This document shows positions 1 through 12,054 of a DNA stretch of 64,000 nucleotides, in pieces (position 1 is the first letter of the stretch; every line of letters starts with the position of its first letter). Position numbers and translations under genes: made by a program. The notes under the pieces are model-generated. The model was not told where the DNA came from and ran no database searches. It saw only the letters and a list, made by a program, of their open reading frames with translations. This DNA comes from Gloeophyllum trabeum ATCC 11539 (Eukaryota > Basidiomycota > Agaricomycetes > Gloeophyllales > Gloeophyllaceae): assembly GCF_000344685.1 (NCBI RefSeq), contig NW_006920410.1, positions 2,006,608-2,070,607 of the forward strand. Reading direction: 5' to 3'.

Positions 1-907
1 TAGCCTGGTACGCGCAAGGCCCCGCATTACCGAGGGCGTTACCGTGACGCCCTTGCCCTAAAGTACCCACGTGACTACCTCCAACCTATTAGAACTTGCG
101 CAAAATTTGATCTTGACCTGTGTGCGACCTGCACGGTCACCTCTCAGAATCTCACTGGCGACTTGGATCCTTCATCTATTGCTGTTGTAAGTCCTACACC
201 ATGTTGCTCGACGGTGACGAGAAAAAATATGAATCGCTACTTCGAAGCGTTCGCGCTTATGAATGTTTCATTATACCCAAATTTCTGAGTCTTTACGAGG
301 AGTCGCGTTTCGGCTACTGACACTCATTCAAAAGGTGTTTCGCAGTCGCCATCCTTCTCTATCGGTGAGTGGATATCTCATTCTTCACGAGTGATGAACA
401 AAATAGAAGTCAAGCCCTGATCCGTCTCAAGGACGGGTATTGATGAGCATCCATGCTAATACTGACCTCATTGTATTTTGACTCGCATTGCGGCAGTATG
501 CTGATACCTTTTTTCAGGAATCTGTCATTCAGTTCGTTGTTGGTGAAGGTCAGTCGATATAACCGTTCGTGATAAATGATTAGTATCTTTTCTACTCGAG
601 ATTTCCGAACGATGTCGATCAATGGATTGACTCTCGTCAGGCGGATTTTTTGTCTTCAACCTAATGATTTCTTTGGTCGTTTCGTCTGCGCTGTATATTC
701 GATTGTTGACGCGTCGCTTTCTAGAGCATATCTGCTAAGGAGGTCTGGATGCAATGGAAATTATGGAAGAGGTATCTATGAGTCCCTGTGGTATTTATGT
801 ACTCCTTATATTAGGCCAGTATGAGACTGCGAGTATTATGAAGCTATATATATCATACATCAATATCATTCATATCTATATGCTGCTGCAGTTGATCCGC
901 CCATATA
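1..907. other. Intergenic, no gene recognised
   Basis: Only short open frames occur here, with no recognisable domain, no consistent splice pattern and an AT-rich stretch around 780-900. It lies downstream of the Cas1p-like gene and may hold its 3' UTR. Confidence 0.5.
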
Positions 908-3720
908 TCATGAGACTGGCCACAGTACATTCAAGAGCCACATCAGTCCGACTCCGAGCAGAACCTTGGTCTTCAATCCAAGGTCCCATCTATCCGAGGA
1001 AGACCACAATCTAAAAGCAGACGAAGATGAACCTGTGCTGCCCTCTGCCAGTCGATCCGCCCAACTTGGTACATGCTGTGATGCCGCTTCTGGTTCGTCT
1101 GCGCCATCTGCCCCTTTGCCAGTCTCGTCAGATGGACCTCCTGCGAGCGGGATCTGTGCCGTCGTAGGCGCTCTGGCCGTCAGAGGCAACGTCTTAGAGT
1201 CACTGCCACATATCCAGGTGGTTATCTCTCCAGTCGCTTCGGCTACGAGATGGCTCGCATAGACAAAGACAATTGTCGTGATTACTAGATTCGTCATTCT
1301 CCATCTTGTAGCAGGAATGACGATCAGGATGCCCTTCGTATCGGCAGCGAGCCATAGGTGAAATTGGATAATGAATGTTTCCAAGGAGCACCTGCCGACG
1401 AACGCGAAGAGCCGAGAGGAAGCTGAACGTAAAACATTGCTCGCGTTTCGTAGGATGACGAACGCGCCAATGGGTAGAAAGGAGATGTACGGGTGCCAGG
1501 TGTTGTAAACGAATTTCGTAGGTTGAGAGACCTCGAAGAGCATGTACCAAACCAATACAAGACCGGAAATGACGATGGCACTCTTCACAGCTGTGTGCCA
1601 GTGAGGGTGTTCGGTGAGTCGATATTCGCGTATTTTGATTGTGGCCAGCGCGGTGAACATTCCAAAGTATACGATCCAGAGGTCCAGATTAACCCGGAAG
1701 GCCCATTCGTCGGCAGACCACCTTATCGCACACGTCCGTTGCAAGATATAGAAGAACGTCTGAAGCAGCCAGTGCTCGCGCATGAACAGACTGACCAACC
1801 CCATAGATGCGAAGATCTTGGTGACCAGGAAAGGGAAGCGATCATTGTAGTGGCAACCGATAGCCAGGGTCCCGTATATGATGAGGAACCACATCGATAC
1901 TAGGGGGGTGAAGTAATACGACAAGTAGTCCGTGTTCATGGTATATGCGAGCAGGAGAGTGAAGAGATTGAGGCGGACCATAACCTACGTCTTGCGCCGT
2001 CAACGAGGGTCAAATGGACGAGTGGGCACACGATCTTACCTGGGCAACACGCCTGAAACCAAAGTCTGCCTTCTTGACATAGAATGTGGTATGTCCGTAC
2101 CCCGTCATGAAAAGATATGATGCTACCAGTACACGGATAGGATTGTATATCACGGAGACTTTGGAAGCTCCCAGGTAGTGATATATGAGAATGGCAACTG
2201 TTACCACATGCATCAGTGACTGAGCCGGACAAAAATGCGTGTAAAGCATACTTTGCATCCATCCTTTCCACTCGTCTGTCTGTTCCCGATTGAGAAACCC
2301 GAGGTCTTTGTCGGACTTCCTCAGTGTACTGAGACCGGCAACGAGACTAAGAAAGCTGAAGCCTCCAAACATCCACGCATCGAATTGCTTCTGCTCTTTG
2401 AGCCAGAAACTAGTCCTGTCGGCCATGAATATCAGGCAGAGGATACCGCTGTAGACCAACAAAGGTTTGTTCTCGTCCATGGTTTCGTAGACAGCCGACA
2501 TGGCGTAACCTGATAGAAATCAGCGGTAAAGATGTGACAGAGACTAACCTGTCTCACCTTTCCTATACCAAGAGGACGCAAATTTGTAAGGCCCCAGCAG
2601 GAAGACGACCGATAGGAATACCAGATACAACGCTGACGGCCACGGATACCTTCGACAACACGTCTTATCGAAGGGGAACCTCTTCGGTAGCACGTCATTA
2701 CACCGAGAGTTCAGCAATATGTGGGCTTGGATGTTCACAACATCATCTGAGAAATGCAAGCCGTCGTCCGTGCGCGACGGATCCAGCATGAGGTTGAAAG
2801 CCGACGGGAATGACACTGGCAGCGGCGGATGACTAGAATAAAACAAGCGTACAGTATCACTAGATGGTGGGTTTATGCGATGGTACAGATCGGAGTTCAT
2901 AGCATCGATGTCTGCTATGCGCATCGTATCCGCCCTCTCTCGAGTGAGTTTGGTAGATACGACCTCCTCCACCGGTAACATGACTATCTCATCCGCCACT
3001 AACTCCGGTGCACGGGAGATATGGCCGAGTAGCCTTTCTGTATTGGACTCCCAAGCAGGGAGACCCCCTGAGCTGTCGGAATAACGCAAATACCAGAGAC
3101 CAGAGCCCAGCACCAGGAGGGCAGGTTGTGGATGTCGGCCGTCGGCGACACCTGAACCGCGCTCCACTGCGACAAATTCGGTTACCCGAGACGAGTTGAG
3201 GAATGGGTCCCAATAGAAAGTCAGTCGGGTGCCCGAGTCGGACACCAACGTATGGTCCGAGTGTTTTTGATCATCGGCAGGCGGCGACGTAGGAAGAGCG
3301 GGATCGACAACATGGGCAAACTGGAAGAAGAGCTTCCGGGTCACAGAGTCGCCAATGAATATGACGTCTCGACCGGAGAGACATCGCGAGGAATCCTTCT
3401 CCATATATCGGTGCATCATGCAGCCTTAAGGTCGAAATCAATACGCCGGAGGCTGGTGAACTCGAACCATCATACCGTCTGGCTGCCAATTCTGGCGCTT
3501 GTCATCGAGGAAACGTCCTTTGCTCAGTAGGGCCCCACAACGCAGTGGGTCGAAATAATCTATCAGAGAACTGAGAACTCCTCCAGGAACACGGTACAGG
3601 ATACTCACCAAGCAGAGCATACCGTAGTAGACCGGCAATCAGTGCTACGGCCAAGGCTGCCCTTGAGACATAGTGCATCCATGACGGGTTTAATGAGAAG
3701 GAAAGACGTCCCGGAGGCAT
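908..3720 (-). CDS. Cas1p-type O-acetyltransferase (CASD1-like) with lumenal PC-esterase domain
   Basis: This is a multi-exon membrane protein with the two-part layout of CASD1 and the Cryptococcus capsule O-acetyltransferase Cas1p. The N-terminus has a single membrane anchor, then a lumenal SGNH/PC-esterase-like domain with the Ser motif [12 protein letters not shown] and the Asp-His motif DDGLHFSDD, which would form the catalytic Ser and Asp-x-x-His pair. The rest (from about 2500 down to 908) is a multi-spanning acyltransferase domain ending in a hydrophobic helix. Exon joins are clear at 3420-3470 (QPDG/CMMHRY) and near 3570. Members of the family move acetyl groups onto glycans in the Golgi; the substrate here cannot be read from sequence. 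An upstream in-frame ATG at 3756 is possible, but starting at 3720 ([12 protein letters not shown]) places the anchor as usual for the family. Confidence 0.85.
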
Positions 3721-3756
3721 GAGAACTGTCCTAGGATTTACTCCGCGTGAAGACAC

Positions 3757-4304
3757 CAGATTACAGACTTCAGATAGTATACATCACAGATTTGACGGGG
3801 AGAGAATCTTGCCGCAGATATCCAGCAATGTACAGCAGCGGTTGGTCGGAGACGAAGGAGCTGGGCGCGGCTATGAGATGAGACTGGTACTTGGGAGAGT
3901 TTGCAACGGAACGGTCTCGCGAGTCGCAGCAATGGTTGACACGTGGGAGGCGTACAGACGGCTTTCACTTGAATTGGTAATTACAACGGTGCGTAACAAG
4001 CACGCACAGAATACTTTGCAGTATTAATAGGTATCAAGAATACAATACTGAATTAGCATGAGTACCAAGGCTGTATATACAAGGATGCTTCTGCAGAAAC
4101 CGGATAACGATGAGTCCTTGTCTCTGCTGTACATAGTAGTCCGTGAGGTGTGGCAACAGTCCGTAAATCGTGAGGGAATTAAGCACGCAGCATGCGCCTT
4201 CCAATAACCTTCGCCCGCACTAGCGCTAGAGTTTAAAAAGATGTGGAGTTGGTCGTCGTCGTAGTGAAGCCTAGTAAAATAACAGATCAGCCACTTAGTA
4301 AGCG
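3757..4304. other. Intergenic between two minus-strand genes
   Basis: No supported gene. It must hold the promoter of the O-acetyltransferase and the 3' UTR of the rhomboid gene. Confidence 0.5.
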
Positions 4305-6478
4305 TCAATGAATGTTATGCCACTCACCAGTTCTGTACACAGCGGGCGTCATAGGTTAGTCAATGTTCTGCAAGACCACTACTCCACTTACCCTTTGCAA
4401 TGGTTATTTGATGAGGTCGGGAAACACGACAGGTATCGGCATCCAGAGCATGCTTAATCTCGCGTCAGCGTCGCAAGGGGACAACCGGAACAGGTCACTC
4501 ACCAGCGTATGGGTCCGACGTGTAGAAGTTCCGTATCAACACAACAAAGAGGATGACCACGAAAGGGATAGCAGCTATGCGCAAGGCCCAAACGATTGAC
4601 CGATGCCTGGTTGTGGTACTGATAATAGGATAGAACACCATGCCCAGCAGGAAACCAATCAAGAGACCGCCGAGATGGGCTGTGCCAGCCGTTCAACGCC
4701 AGATCATTCGAATCACAACTTCCGCTACTCACCGAAGTTGTCAACGTCTGGGATTACGGTGCATCAGTGTGAGGTGCTCATGAGCTACGGGCGACGAAAG
4801 GAGCTTACATGGGATATATCCGATGGCAATGGTGATAATCAACTCTATTATCATGCCCACAAGCTAGTTCTCACGTGAGTAATGGTACCGGAGGAAGAAC
4901 TTGTGTCCCAAGCTTACCCGTCGCACAGGCCGGAAATGATACTTCCAGTGTGCAAAAAGATCAATAAAAGACACCTATACATAAACAGATGAGTAGAAAC
5001 TGGAATTGAAGCCATAGCTCGACTGACCGCTATTGTCCCCATTATTGCGCCGCTAGCACCTACGGAAGGGGCACCAACGAGTGCGAAGTTACCTCCCAAG
5101 ACGTTTCTACAATGTCGTTTGACTCTGGTAAACCCGTGCGCGGCAAGACATCTACTTACCCAAAGATGCCAGCGGCCATGTAAAGGATCAAGAAGCCTCC
5201 TGAACCCATTTCCCTTTCGATCTGATGAAGAACTAAGAGATGAGATTACTGGCCAAGAAGGGATATCCCACCTGAGCGGAAGCGGTCATTTGCGCTATCA
5301 TGTTCAATAGGATATGAATAATGCCAGCGTGGAGGAAGATAGGCGTGATGAATCTGATGAAATTCAGTTTGCGCTTACTAGAAAGAGCTGAAAACAACAC
5401 ACCTAAACCACTGGTTGGGTTCTTTGCCGTCAAATCCACCGAACCCGCACACTTCTTCGAGAGAGCAAAGTCGATCCGGAGGATTTGCGGTATCGTTCAA
5501 ACCTACATCTGTGTCAGTAACCAGAAACTTCGGCTGCTTGTTATGGACGCACAAGGGATCTGAGTTGTAATGGGTAGTCCTTGGACAGACTTCATGCACG
5601 GCGGGAAACGTGCGCCCAGGTTAATGAGCGCGTACTCCGATGGGCCGAGCATGGGATTCACGACAGGCTGAAATCGGAATTAGACTTGCTGCTTGGATGA
5701 ATATGAGTCGAACATGCCTTGAAAGATATGGGGGTCCCTTGAGCCCTGGAATTCACGACTAACTCATAGATAAACACCGCAACCATTACAGCCGTCAAAG
5801 TCCAGACTGCAGGTTACATGAAAATACCGCAACCAATGCAGTGAGGCATAGTACACACCTACGAAAGGGTATCTCTGCCGGCCTATACCACGCTTCTTGT
5901 TTTCTATGCGTTGCTCAAGGGGGTATTTACCAGCGTTAGCAAATCTTGCCCAGGGCCGGTTGTCTTCCGTTTGTTTATCGGAAGTCGCATTGGGCATTCC
6001 AGTGTACTCTGATGCTAAGTCAGCCCAGGATATTCTGCTACACAAGCACTGAGAATATACCAGGGTCGTCCTTGAAGTATGGCGCCCGACCCATATCAGC
6101 GGAATTGTCGACCAAGGGCGCATCATGGGCATACGACAGAGACTTGGGTCGATCCCCTGCGAAGGAGACTGCATCCTCATCCGCATACGGTGCACCCTTC
6201 AGGCCCTTAGAGTCTACGTAGTGCGAATCGGGCTGACTGTATCGACTACTCGCGTCCTCGCCTGAGGCCGAAAACGGGTCGTGAAGAGTGACTTGTGTAT
6301 CGTTGAACCCGGTGCCGTGCTTCATTACCGACGACGTTTCGGGATCCCGCTCGCTGTGGTAGTCATCGAGGAGCGTGCTCTGTCGCGAGCCACGGTCACC
6401 CGGCTGGAGGCTGCCTGGCGTGCGCAAGCGGTCCATGTCGTACGCTTCGTAGTGGTTCGTGTTGTCTGGGTGCGACAT
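4305..6478 (-). CDS. Rhomboid-family intramembrane serine protease
   Basis: The gene is intron-rich. The first exon (6038-6478) encodes a polar, disordered N-terminal tail of roughly 145 residues. Next come a basic juxtamembrane stretch (YPLEQRIENKKRGIG), a lumenal loop with NPMLGPSEYALINLGA and conserved cysteines, and the membrane core. The core shows the rhomboid signatures: HAGIIHILLNMIAQ (HxxxN), the catalytic serine in GASGAIMG and the catalytic histidine in VDNFAHLGGLLIG, which is split by an intron near 4690-4735. The long N-terminal tail and eukaryotic secretase-type loop point to a Golgi, endosomal or plasma-membrane rhomboid rather than the mitochondrial Pcp1 type. The last exon is short and ends EWHNIH. 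All catalytic residues are present, so it should be active. Substrate unknown. Confidence 0.88.
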
Positions 6479-6831
6479 GCTGGGTAACGATATCTGTTTC
6501 GTGGACGGGGAGGGAAAGAAAGGGTGTATATGTTTTACACGGCGAAGGGCGCCCAGAAAGAGCCTGCCTTCAGGCTGCTCAGCCCGCAGTTGCCGAGCTC
6601 AATTCCGAACAGCATAGCGACACTGCCTGTGCACCGCCACCGGGCTTCCTGGCTGCCTCGAGGGGGCACGTCATGGCCACAATCAATTGTGGCTCTCAGG
6701 ATGAAGTGTCCATAGGGAGCCGCTTTAATATTCAAGACTCGATGCACGATTTACACGAATTCATAGCATTGATACTACTCAACTATAACCAAAGTACATC
6801 CAGATGGTACCCGTTTCAAGACAGGCATCTA
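6479..6831. other. Intergenic / promoter of the rhomboid gene
   Basis: About 350 bp between the stop of the hydrolase-like gene and the start of the rhomboid gene, both on the minus strand. No motif can be claimed. Confidence 0.5.
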
Positions 6832-8750
6832 CTACTCGATACTCAGTCCTGCACTGCTGCTCCACCTAGGCATAAGTGTGTTGCTCGGCAGCCCGAAGGG
6901 GTTCATGGCTTTCCTTGCCACTTCCGCTCCGGCGACAGGTAGTTTGGATGCGTCAAGTAATCCCAGCTACGATGATCCTCCATCAGCTGGGCTCCCCCAC
7001 CGCTAAGGAACTTGCAAATACCTGAACAAGGACCGAGGCCTGGTCCCAGTATCTGCGCCGCGTTAGGTCATGAAAGTCAAGGTGTTGATTTCACCACTTA
7101 CATGTGTCTGTGAAGGATCGGTCAATTGCAACTTACTGCTTGATAACTTCAACTTACTCAAACGTCAACTTATCTCCTCTGAAAGCGACCACGCCCACCA
7201 GAGCTATCTCGAGCGGCTTTCCTACGGAGGGAATCGGCATGCTCGTCCTCAAATATTAAACCACTTCTCACCTGTCGGCATTATACCGGGCGCGAGCCAG
7301 TCGATTTCCTGGGTCGACAAGCTCGGCAACCCAAGCAGGAAGCAGGACGATGTAACTCACAGTGGTATGGGTGCACTTGAAGATCATTTCGTCGATGATC
7401 CTATCGGCGCCAACTATGAAGGCTCGAGAATGAGCGGGCTTGTGACCCTTTGAAAAATGCGCTCATACCTGTCCTGGATATTGTGATCATCTCTGTATCG
7501 GGAGGAGTAACCTAAGATACACAATGTGTGAGATGCGGTATTTGAATGAGTGTCAGCTAGACACACGTCAACTCTGGTAAAGTGATACTAGGTAGATATT
7601 AGGCGTCTCCAATAAACCAAGGCCCAATAGGGTTCACCTTGTAAAACCTAGAAAGATCGTCAAAGCCCACTCCGCCTGTCATGGTAGGGATGTGATTGAC
7701 ATAAGGCGATGCGACCTGTGTCGCCAGTAAAGTGAGAGAGAGAAACCAATCCTGGCGAGAACAGACCAACCATAGTTCGCATGGTTTCTTCGAAGGTTTG
7801 GCCGAAAGGTCAAGCACACGCCTGATTCATTCCAGTAAACTTACTCGGCGCATCACGCTCGACGAACTCCTATGATCGCCGTAAGCAGTAGTAAACGGTG
7901 GCAGAATCTCGCGAAAAAAACACACAAAATATGTATGCTGTTCCCACAGTTTCTCAAGATTGAAATGCGGGCCCAGCTCCCGACGCAATAGCTGCAGCGT
8001 CCGTGTGTACGAGAGCCCTGTGGCCGACTGCACGTGTGGATCCTGAGGGGAACTCGTACCACTCTTCAGTACGATCGGAGGCTGCGTGAGGAGTGGAAAC
8101 GCGGGTGACGCCGGCACGAGCGGGTAAGTGTGGACTTCGACAGGATGGTAAGCAGAGGTAGGCAGCGTGTAACCGAGACCCTCCGGGGTGCACAGCGGGG
8201 AAAGGTTCGCGTGCAGCTGCTCTTGCGAGGCGTGCAAATGAACCGCTGTCCTGCCGTTCATGCTCAGATCTTGCGCGACGTTCAGCACAATCAGTTTGAC
8301 GGAGCATGCTCACGGGTTGTACCGGCCGGCCTCATTCATATATATCAGATCCTCTCGGTCCTCAGTGAGAGGACTGAAGTGCACAACACATCTCAGTCGC
8401 GATGCAGGCAGATGCTTGGATCGCGAAAGACAGAGACGTAGCACTTTCGCGTCCTGTGCACTCAGACCGTAGGTGATAACCCCCCAGACATTGGAGGAGA
8501 TATCATGCGCGATACCAGACAACAGGTCATCGAAAGGTTCGATTGGACCAGGATACGGCAGGAGGACGACCGTATATCCCTCTTCCGCGAGCTTGTAACG
8601 GGAGTTATCAACATAAGTTTCGGTTCAATCTGGCAGGGATACTATACAGACTTGGTGGCACCATGCCGACTGCTCTTGAGGCAAGAGTAACAGCAGAACA
8701 GGCGGCTCGAACTTGGAGGAAGTGACTGCGTTGGGAACGATGCTAGCCAT
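6832..8750 (-). CDS. Dienelactone-hydrolase-like protein with C-terminal SnoaL-like domain
   Basis: The gene is extremely intron-dense. The N-terminal half resembles the alpha/beta-hydrolase part of fungal proteins annotated as carboxymethylenebutenolidase (EEGYTVVLLPYPGP, later SGIAHDISSNVWGVITYG). The C-terminal half is a SnoaL/NTF2-like domain with the family run YVNHIPTMTGGVG, then DEMIFKCTHTTEIDWLAPG and HIYWDQASVLVQLGLLD. Exons I could join include a 25-nt exon at 7845-7869 and a 17-nt exon at 7771-7787, separated by introns of 55-57 nt. I did not find a convincing nucleophile motif in the N-terminal half, and the first intron is uncertain, so the enzyme name is by family only; it could be a non-catalytic relative. 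The ATG at 8748-8750 lies 246 bp from a divergent ATG, so the two genes probably share a promoter region. A further micro-exon may hide in the unusually long gap 7512-7637. Confidence 0.75.
7771..7787 (-). other. 17-nt micro-exon of the hydrolase-like gene
   Basis: Seventeen bases flanked by AG and GT. They restore the frame between DAP-K and VASPYVNHIP, giving the expected family run KTMRTMVASPYVNH. The flanking introns are 57 and 55 nt. Confidence 0.75.
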
Positions 8751-8996
8751 CGTCGCAGTAGTCAGGAATGCCGGGATTTCCAAACCTGCACTTTGCCAGA
8801 AATAAGGCCATGGGATTGGTGTGTTACGGAAGAACTATTGATATCCAGGCAGCAGCGTGTGGCTGAGCTGATCGGACGTCCGACTCCAGCTCTTACCGCG
8901 ACATCCTAGTCAGTTCGCAACAACAGACTACATCGTGCACGCTCGCTACTCTGACCAGACAACAGCTGGAAATAAATCAGGATCGAGAGCGCTACC

Positions 8997-9890
8997 ATGT
9001 CTACTGTTTTCCAGTCTGCCGCCTCGTACCTTTCAAAAGCTCCCAGCGCTTCCAACGTGTCCAACGACATCAAGCTAGAGGTTGACGCACACTACACCGT
9101 CTCCTTGCTCAACCTGACTACTTCTCTGCTTTTTCTTATTCCCAGTAGCTGTACGGGCTATTCAAGTACGTGACAGTCTCGCAAAGCCCGAACACGTCTC
9201 GACCATCCCTCTTTGACTTCACCGGGCGCGCCAAATGGGACGCGTGGAGTCAAACTGGCAAGAAATACGGAGACCGCAAGGAGGAAGCTGAAAAGAGATA
9301 CATCGAGATAGCTCGCTCTTTAGGTTGGAATGAAGATGCGTCAACCAGCGCGGCGCAGGACAAAGCTCGAAGTAAAGGAAGCGACGTCGATGTAGACGAT
9401 ATAGATTGGGATGTGAGTGATGAAGAGGATGATAGTGCAAGAGGAAAATCGGGGATGGGGGCGGTGGTCAGTACCGCAGGGCCACCTGCCATTGATGGAG
9501 AACAGTCAAATACTATCCATGCCTTCGCACTCGCCGGAGACACGGAAAAGCTCCAACAGTTTCTGAGCACTCGTCCTAACCTTGACGTGGATGAACCAGA
9601 TGAGTTTGTTAGCGCGCTTTCACGTCTTCATCTCGCAGCAGGTATCTGACACGTTCCGCAGGGATACACAGCGCTTCAGCTAGCGTGTGATCGGGGCAAC
9701 TTGGCAATGGTAAAGGTCTTGCTTGACCAAGGCGCCGATCCGACATTAAAGGTGCCGTTTCGCGTCCGCCCTGGCCATGCTTGGGTTAGAACTGACGTCG
9801 CGGTAGGATCCTGATGACATGGTCCCAATGGAACTAGCAAAGATCGCCGGTCATGAGGATATCGTGAAGTTGCTGGAAGAGCGTAAGTGA
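8997..9890 (+). CDS. Acyl-CoA-binding domain protein with ankyrin repeats (ACBD6-like)
   Basis: Begins MSTVFQSAASYLSKAP. The acyl-CoA-binding fold follows: after an intron ending near 9148 the protein reads LYGLFKYVTVSQ, then FTGRAKWDAWSQTGKKYGD, which carries the Tyr/Lys acyl-CoA contact pattern (YxxxKQAT-like helix, then K-WDAW). A linker rich in Asp, Glu and Ser follows (residues roughly 100-155), then two ankyrin repeats (EFGYTALQLACDRGN and MVPMELAKIAGHEDIV) and the end LLEERK. The join EF/GY uses a donor at about 9609 and an acceptor at 9660-9662. Family members bind long-chain acyl-CoA esters in the cytosol and present them to acyltransferases. The layout matches ACBD6. The gene is divergent from the hydrolase-like gene and convergent with bS16m. 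Confidence 0.9.
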
Positions 9891-10133
9891 TATGTTGTAT
9901 TATGTATTATGTCGTGAGGTCTGTGAGACTATCCTACAATATGAAGTGTGCCGTTGCTGTCGGGAGGTAGTTTATCGTGGACGAACCGATCATCTCCCAT
10001 TTCCCTCGTCATGGCCCATCCCTATACATATCTCCGAGTGTGCTCTCTGAATACATGTCACCCTTGCGCCCGGGTCCCAGGACGCTCATAGAGTCCTACG
10101 AAGCAGCTCGGGCACGCCCTGCGTCCCAAGACA

Positions 10134-10525
10134 TCACTTGTCTAAGATAGGAGGTTCAGGTGGTGACGGTGGTTTCGTGGCGTTCGAGTGATATTTCGAA
10201 TCCGGTGGCAAGATTTTGCCCTGAGTTAACGTAGCATGAATACACTCGAAATTTGCAGCACACAGGGAGGAACCTAGTTACGTACAAGCTCTAACAAACG
10301 CACAACGGGCTTCGAGGGCAGAGCACCAACCCCCAACCAGTACTTTATCCTGTCCACACTCCACTGAACAGTTTTGTAGTGGTCGTGAGCGGTGGGCTTC
10401 GGGATGTACACGCCAAGCGTCTCTATTGGTTTTGCATCTCGTCTCTTGCGCGAGTCCACGGCGACCAGACGGAAGATCTTTTCATGGCGTCGCCCATGCA
10501 TCGAGAAACGGAGACGGACGCCCAT
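10134..10525 (-). CDS. MRPS16: Mitochondrial small-subunit ribosomal protein bS16m
   Basis: Two exons, 10286-10525 and 10134-10220, joined by a 65-nt intron, give 108 residues. The N-terminal part matches bS16: VRLRFSMHGRRHEKIFRLV, then RKRRDAKPIETLGVY and a helix ending in VRLLEL, with the bacterial-type continuation GKILPPDSKYHS after the intron. The C-terminal tail is rich in Pro. It binds 16S-like mitochondrial rRNA in the small subunit. No separate cleavable presequence is visible, as is usual for this protein. The frame also stays open a few codons into the intron, but the spliced end fits the family better. Confidence 0.92.
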
Positions 10526-11143
10526 GCCGCTCGGAGGGAGGATAACCGGACGTTGGTTGTGGACGAACTTGGAAAGTTACAACTTAAAGGCTCACGGCAC
10601 TACGCGCGGTCATAAACGATCGAGATCTCATAGCATTTCTGCCTCGCAGCCGACTCCCAGCTGCTACGTTTCTTCGACATTATCCACGTCGTACAATATA
10701 CACTTTGAGCGTAGCTAGCTATACAGTGCAATTTACCGATGATTCGTACAAGTCTGGAGGCAGTCGAAGGTCATGAATTCTAGTTGCTACCCTCACCTCG
10801 TCCCGAGGACTGTAGCCCGACCACGACGACAGACCGTTGGAGAGGGACATTATTTGAGCATTGTCCTTCCTAATGCTTTCGTCGCTCGAAGCGGTTGGTC
10901 TCACAGTCACTGAGTGGTGCTGAACATCCGCTACCTAATTTCTTCAGGATGATGATTAAGTATCAGGGCCATTACAGAGACGTACGAACAGTTTTAGGGG
11001 TTGTGCCAGCCAAGGTGGTACTCGGCCGTTCTACCAGCAGACCCTTTACATCGTGAACCAAGCAACGTCTCGCATAACACACGGAGGAGCCCCATCGCCT
11101 CTCCGACTGAGGCTGAATATGGTGAGCCTCATTGCGAGAGGTT
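10526..11143. other. Intergenic, no gene recognised
   Basis: Lies between the bS16m start and the LSm5 stop. Short frames are present on both strands without family resemblance. It should contain the bS16m promoter. Confidence 0.45.
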
Positions 11144-11615
11144 TCAATCCTCTGGTCCGTTGCTTCCAGGGATGAGCTGGAATATCTATGGTTAGCAGAA
11201 CCACTACTCGACACCGCATAGAACATACCATGCAGATGTTGTTCCCGTTCAGTAGCGTTTGATTCAGGCTCGTCTTCTTCGTGCCCTCAGCCGTGATCTC
11301 GCTGGATACCCATGAACCTGACGCTTGATATTATGTGTGGCTCAACTCACAATTCTGTCACGTCCTCCAGCACCATATCTTACGAAGTCACCAATCAATA
11401 TCCCTGTGTCCAGTTCTAACTTACGCTAGCACTCACTGACAAAGTCGTCAAATCCCAGAAGCGTTCCGGAGAATTCACGATCGTTTTTCATTATGACCCA
11501 TATACGTGACCCAATACATCGGTCAATCAGCTCTTGAAGGTAGAACGGTCAATCCACATTGCATTGCGACAAGGGAACTCCACCACAGACCAAGAGGCAA
11601 GATTTGAGACGCCAT
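11144..11615 (-). CDS. LSM5: U6 snRNA-associated Sm-like protein LSm5
   Basis: Five small exons assemble into an 84-residue Sm-fold protein. The first coding exon is 25 nt (MASQILPL plus one base). The second carries [20 protein letters not shown] and [12 protein letters not shown] (Sm1 motif). A 28-nt exon gives [10 protein letters not shown]. The fourth gives [19 protein letters not shown] and NNICM (Sm2 region), and the last gives [10 protein letters not shown]. LSm5 is part of the Lsm1-7 ring in mRNA decay and the Lsm2-8 ring on U6 snRNA. The length is close to that of human LSM5. Every splice keeps the frame and restores conserved residues, so the call is firm although no exon is long enough to stand alone. 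Confidence 0.93.
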
Positions 11616-12054
11616 GGCGGAAAGAATGGAGATGAGCCTGAGCGCGAAGTGGGCCGTCTTGAAGAGATTTAAAGCAGTAGCTATATAGGCGCCAATAGGC
11701 TAGTAGCTCGATCATGGAATGAAATACCCTCTAGTACAATGCAGAGCAGATCTATTACTTTCTGGAGAGCGCGGGTGGGAATACATGCACATAGATTCGA
11801 CAATTCTCTGGTACCTACTGTAAAACATGGACGTATTGGATGATGCGCCTTGAGCGCGAAAGATACATATTGTAGGCTGTTTTGCGTCAACAATCATGAA
11901 GTCAAAGCCGTGAGATGCGTGCTGCGAGTAACTGGAAGTATTGCAAGTGTAGCGGACTGAGACAGACAAAGGAACAGGGAGAAAAGGAAAACCGTCGGGA
12001 CATAACAAGGATAGAAAGAAGCGGGAATCTTGAACGAGGTCCAGAGGACCCAAA
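11616..12054. other. Intergenic / importin 3' region
   Basis: About 440 bp between the LSm5 start and the importin alpha stop, probably the importin 3' UTR followed by the LSm5 promoter. Open frames here are read-through of the importin penultimate exon into its last intron. Confidence 0.5.

Noticed and set aside
120..824. Small plus- and minus-strand frames at the left edge
   Set aside because: Short, overlapping, without conserved motifs or splice structure.
1493..1903. 136-aa plus-strand frame
   Set aside because: Shadow of the O-acetyltransferase membrane domain on the minus strand.
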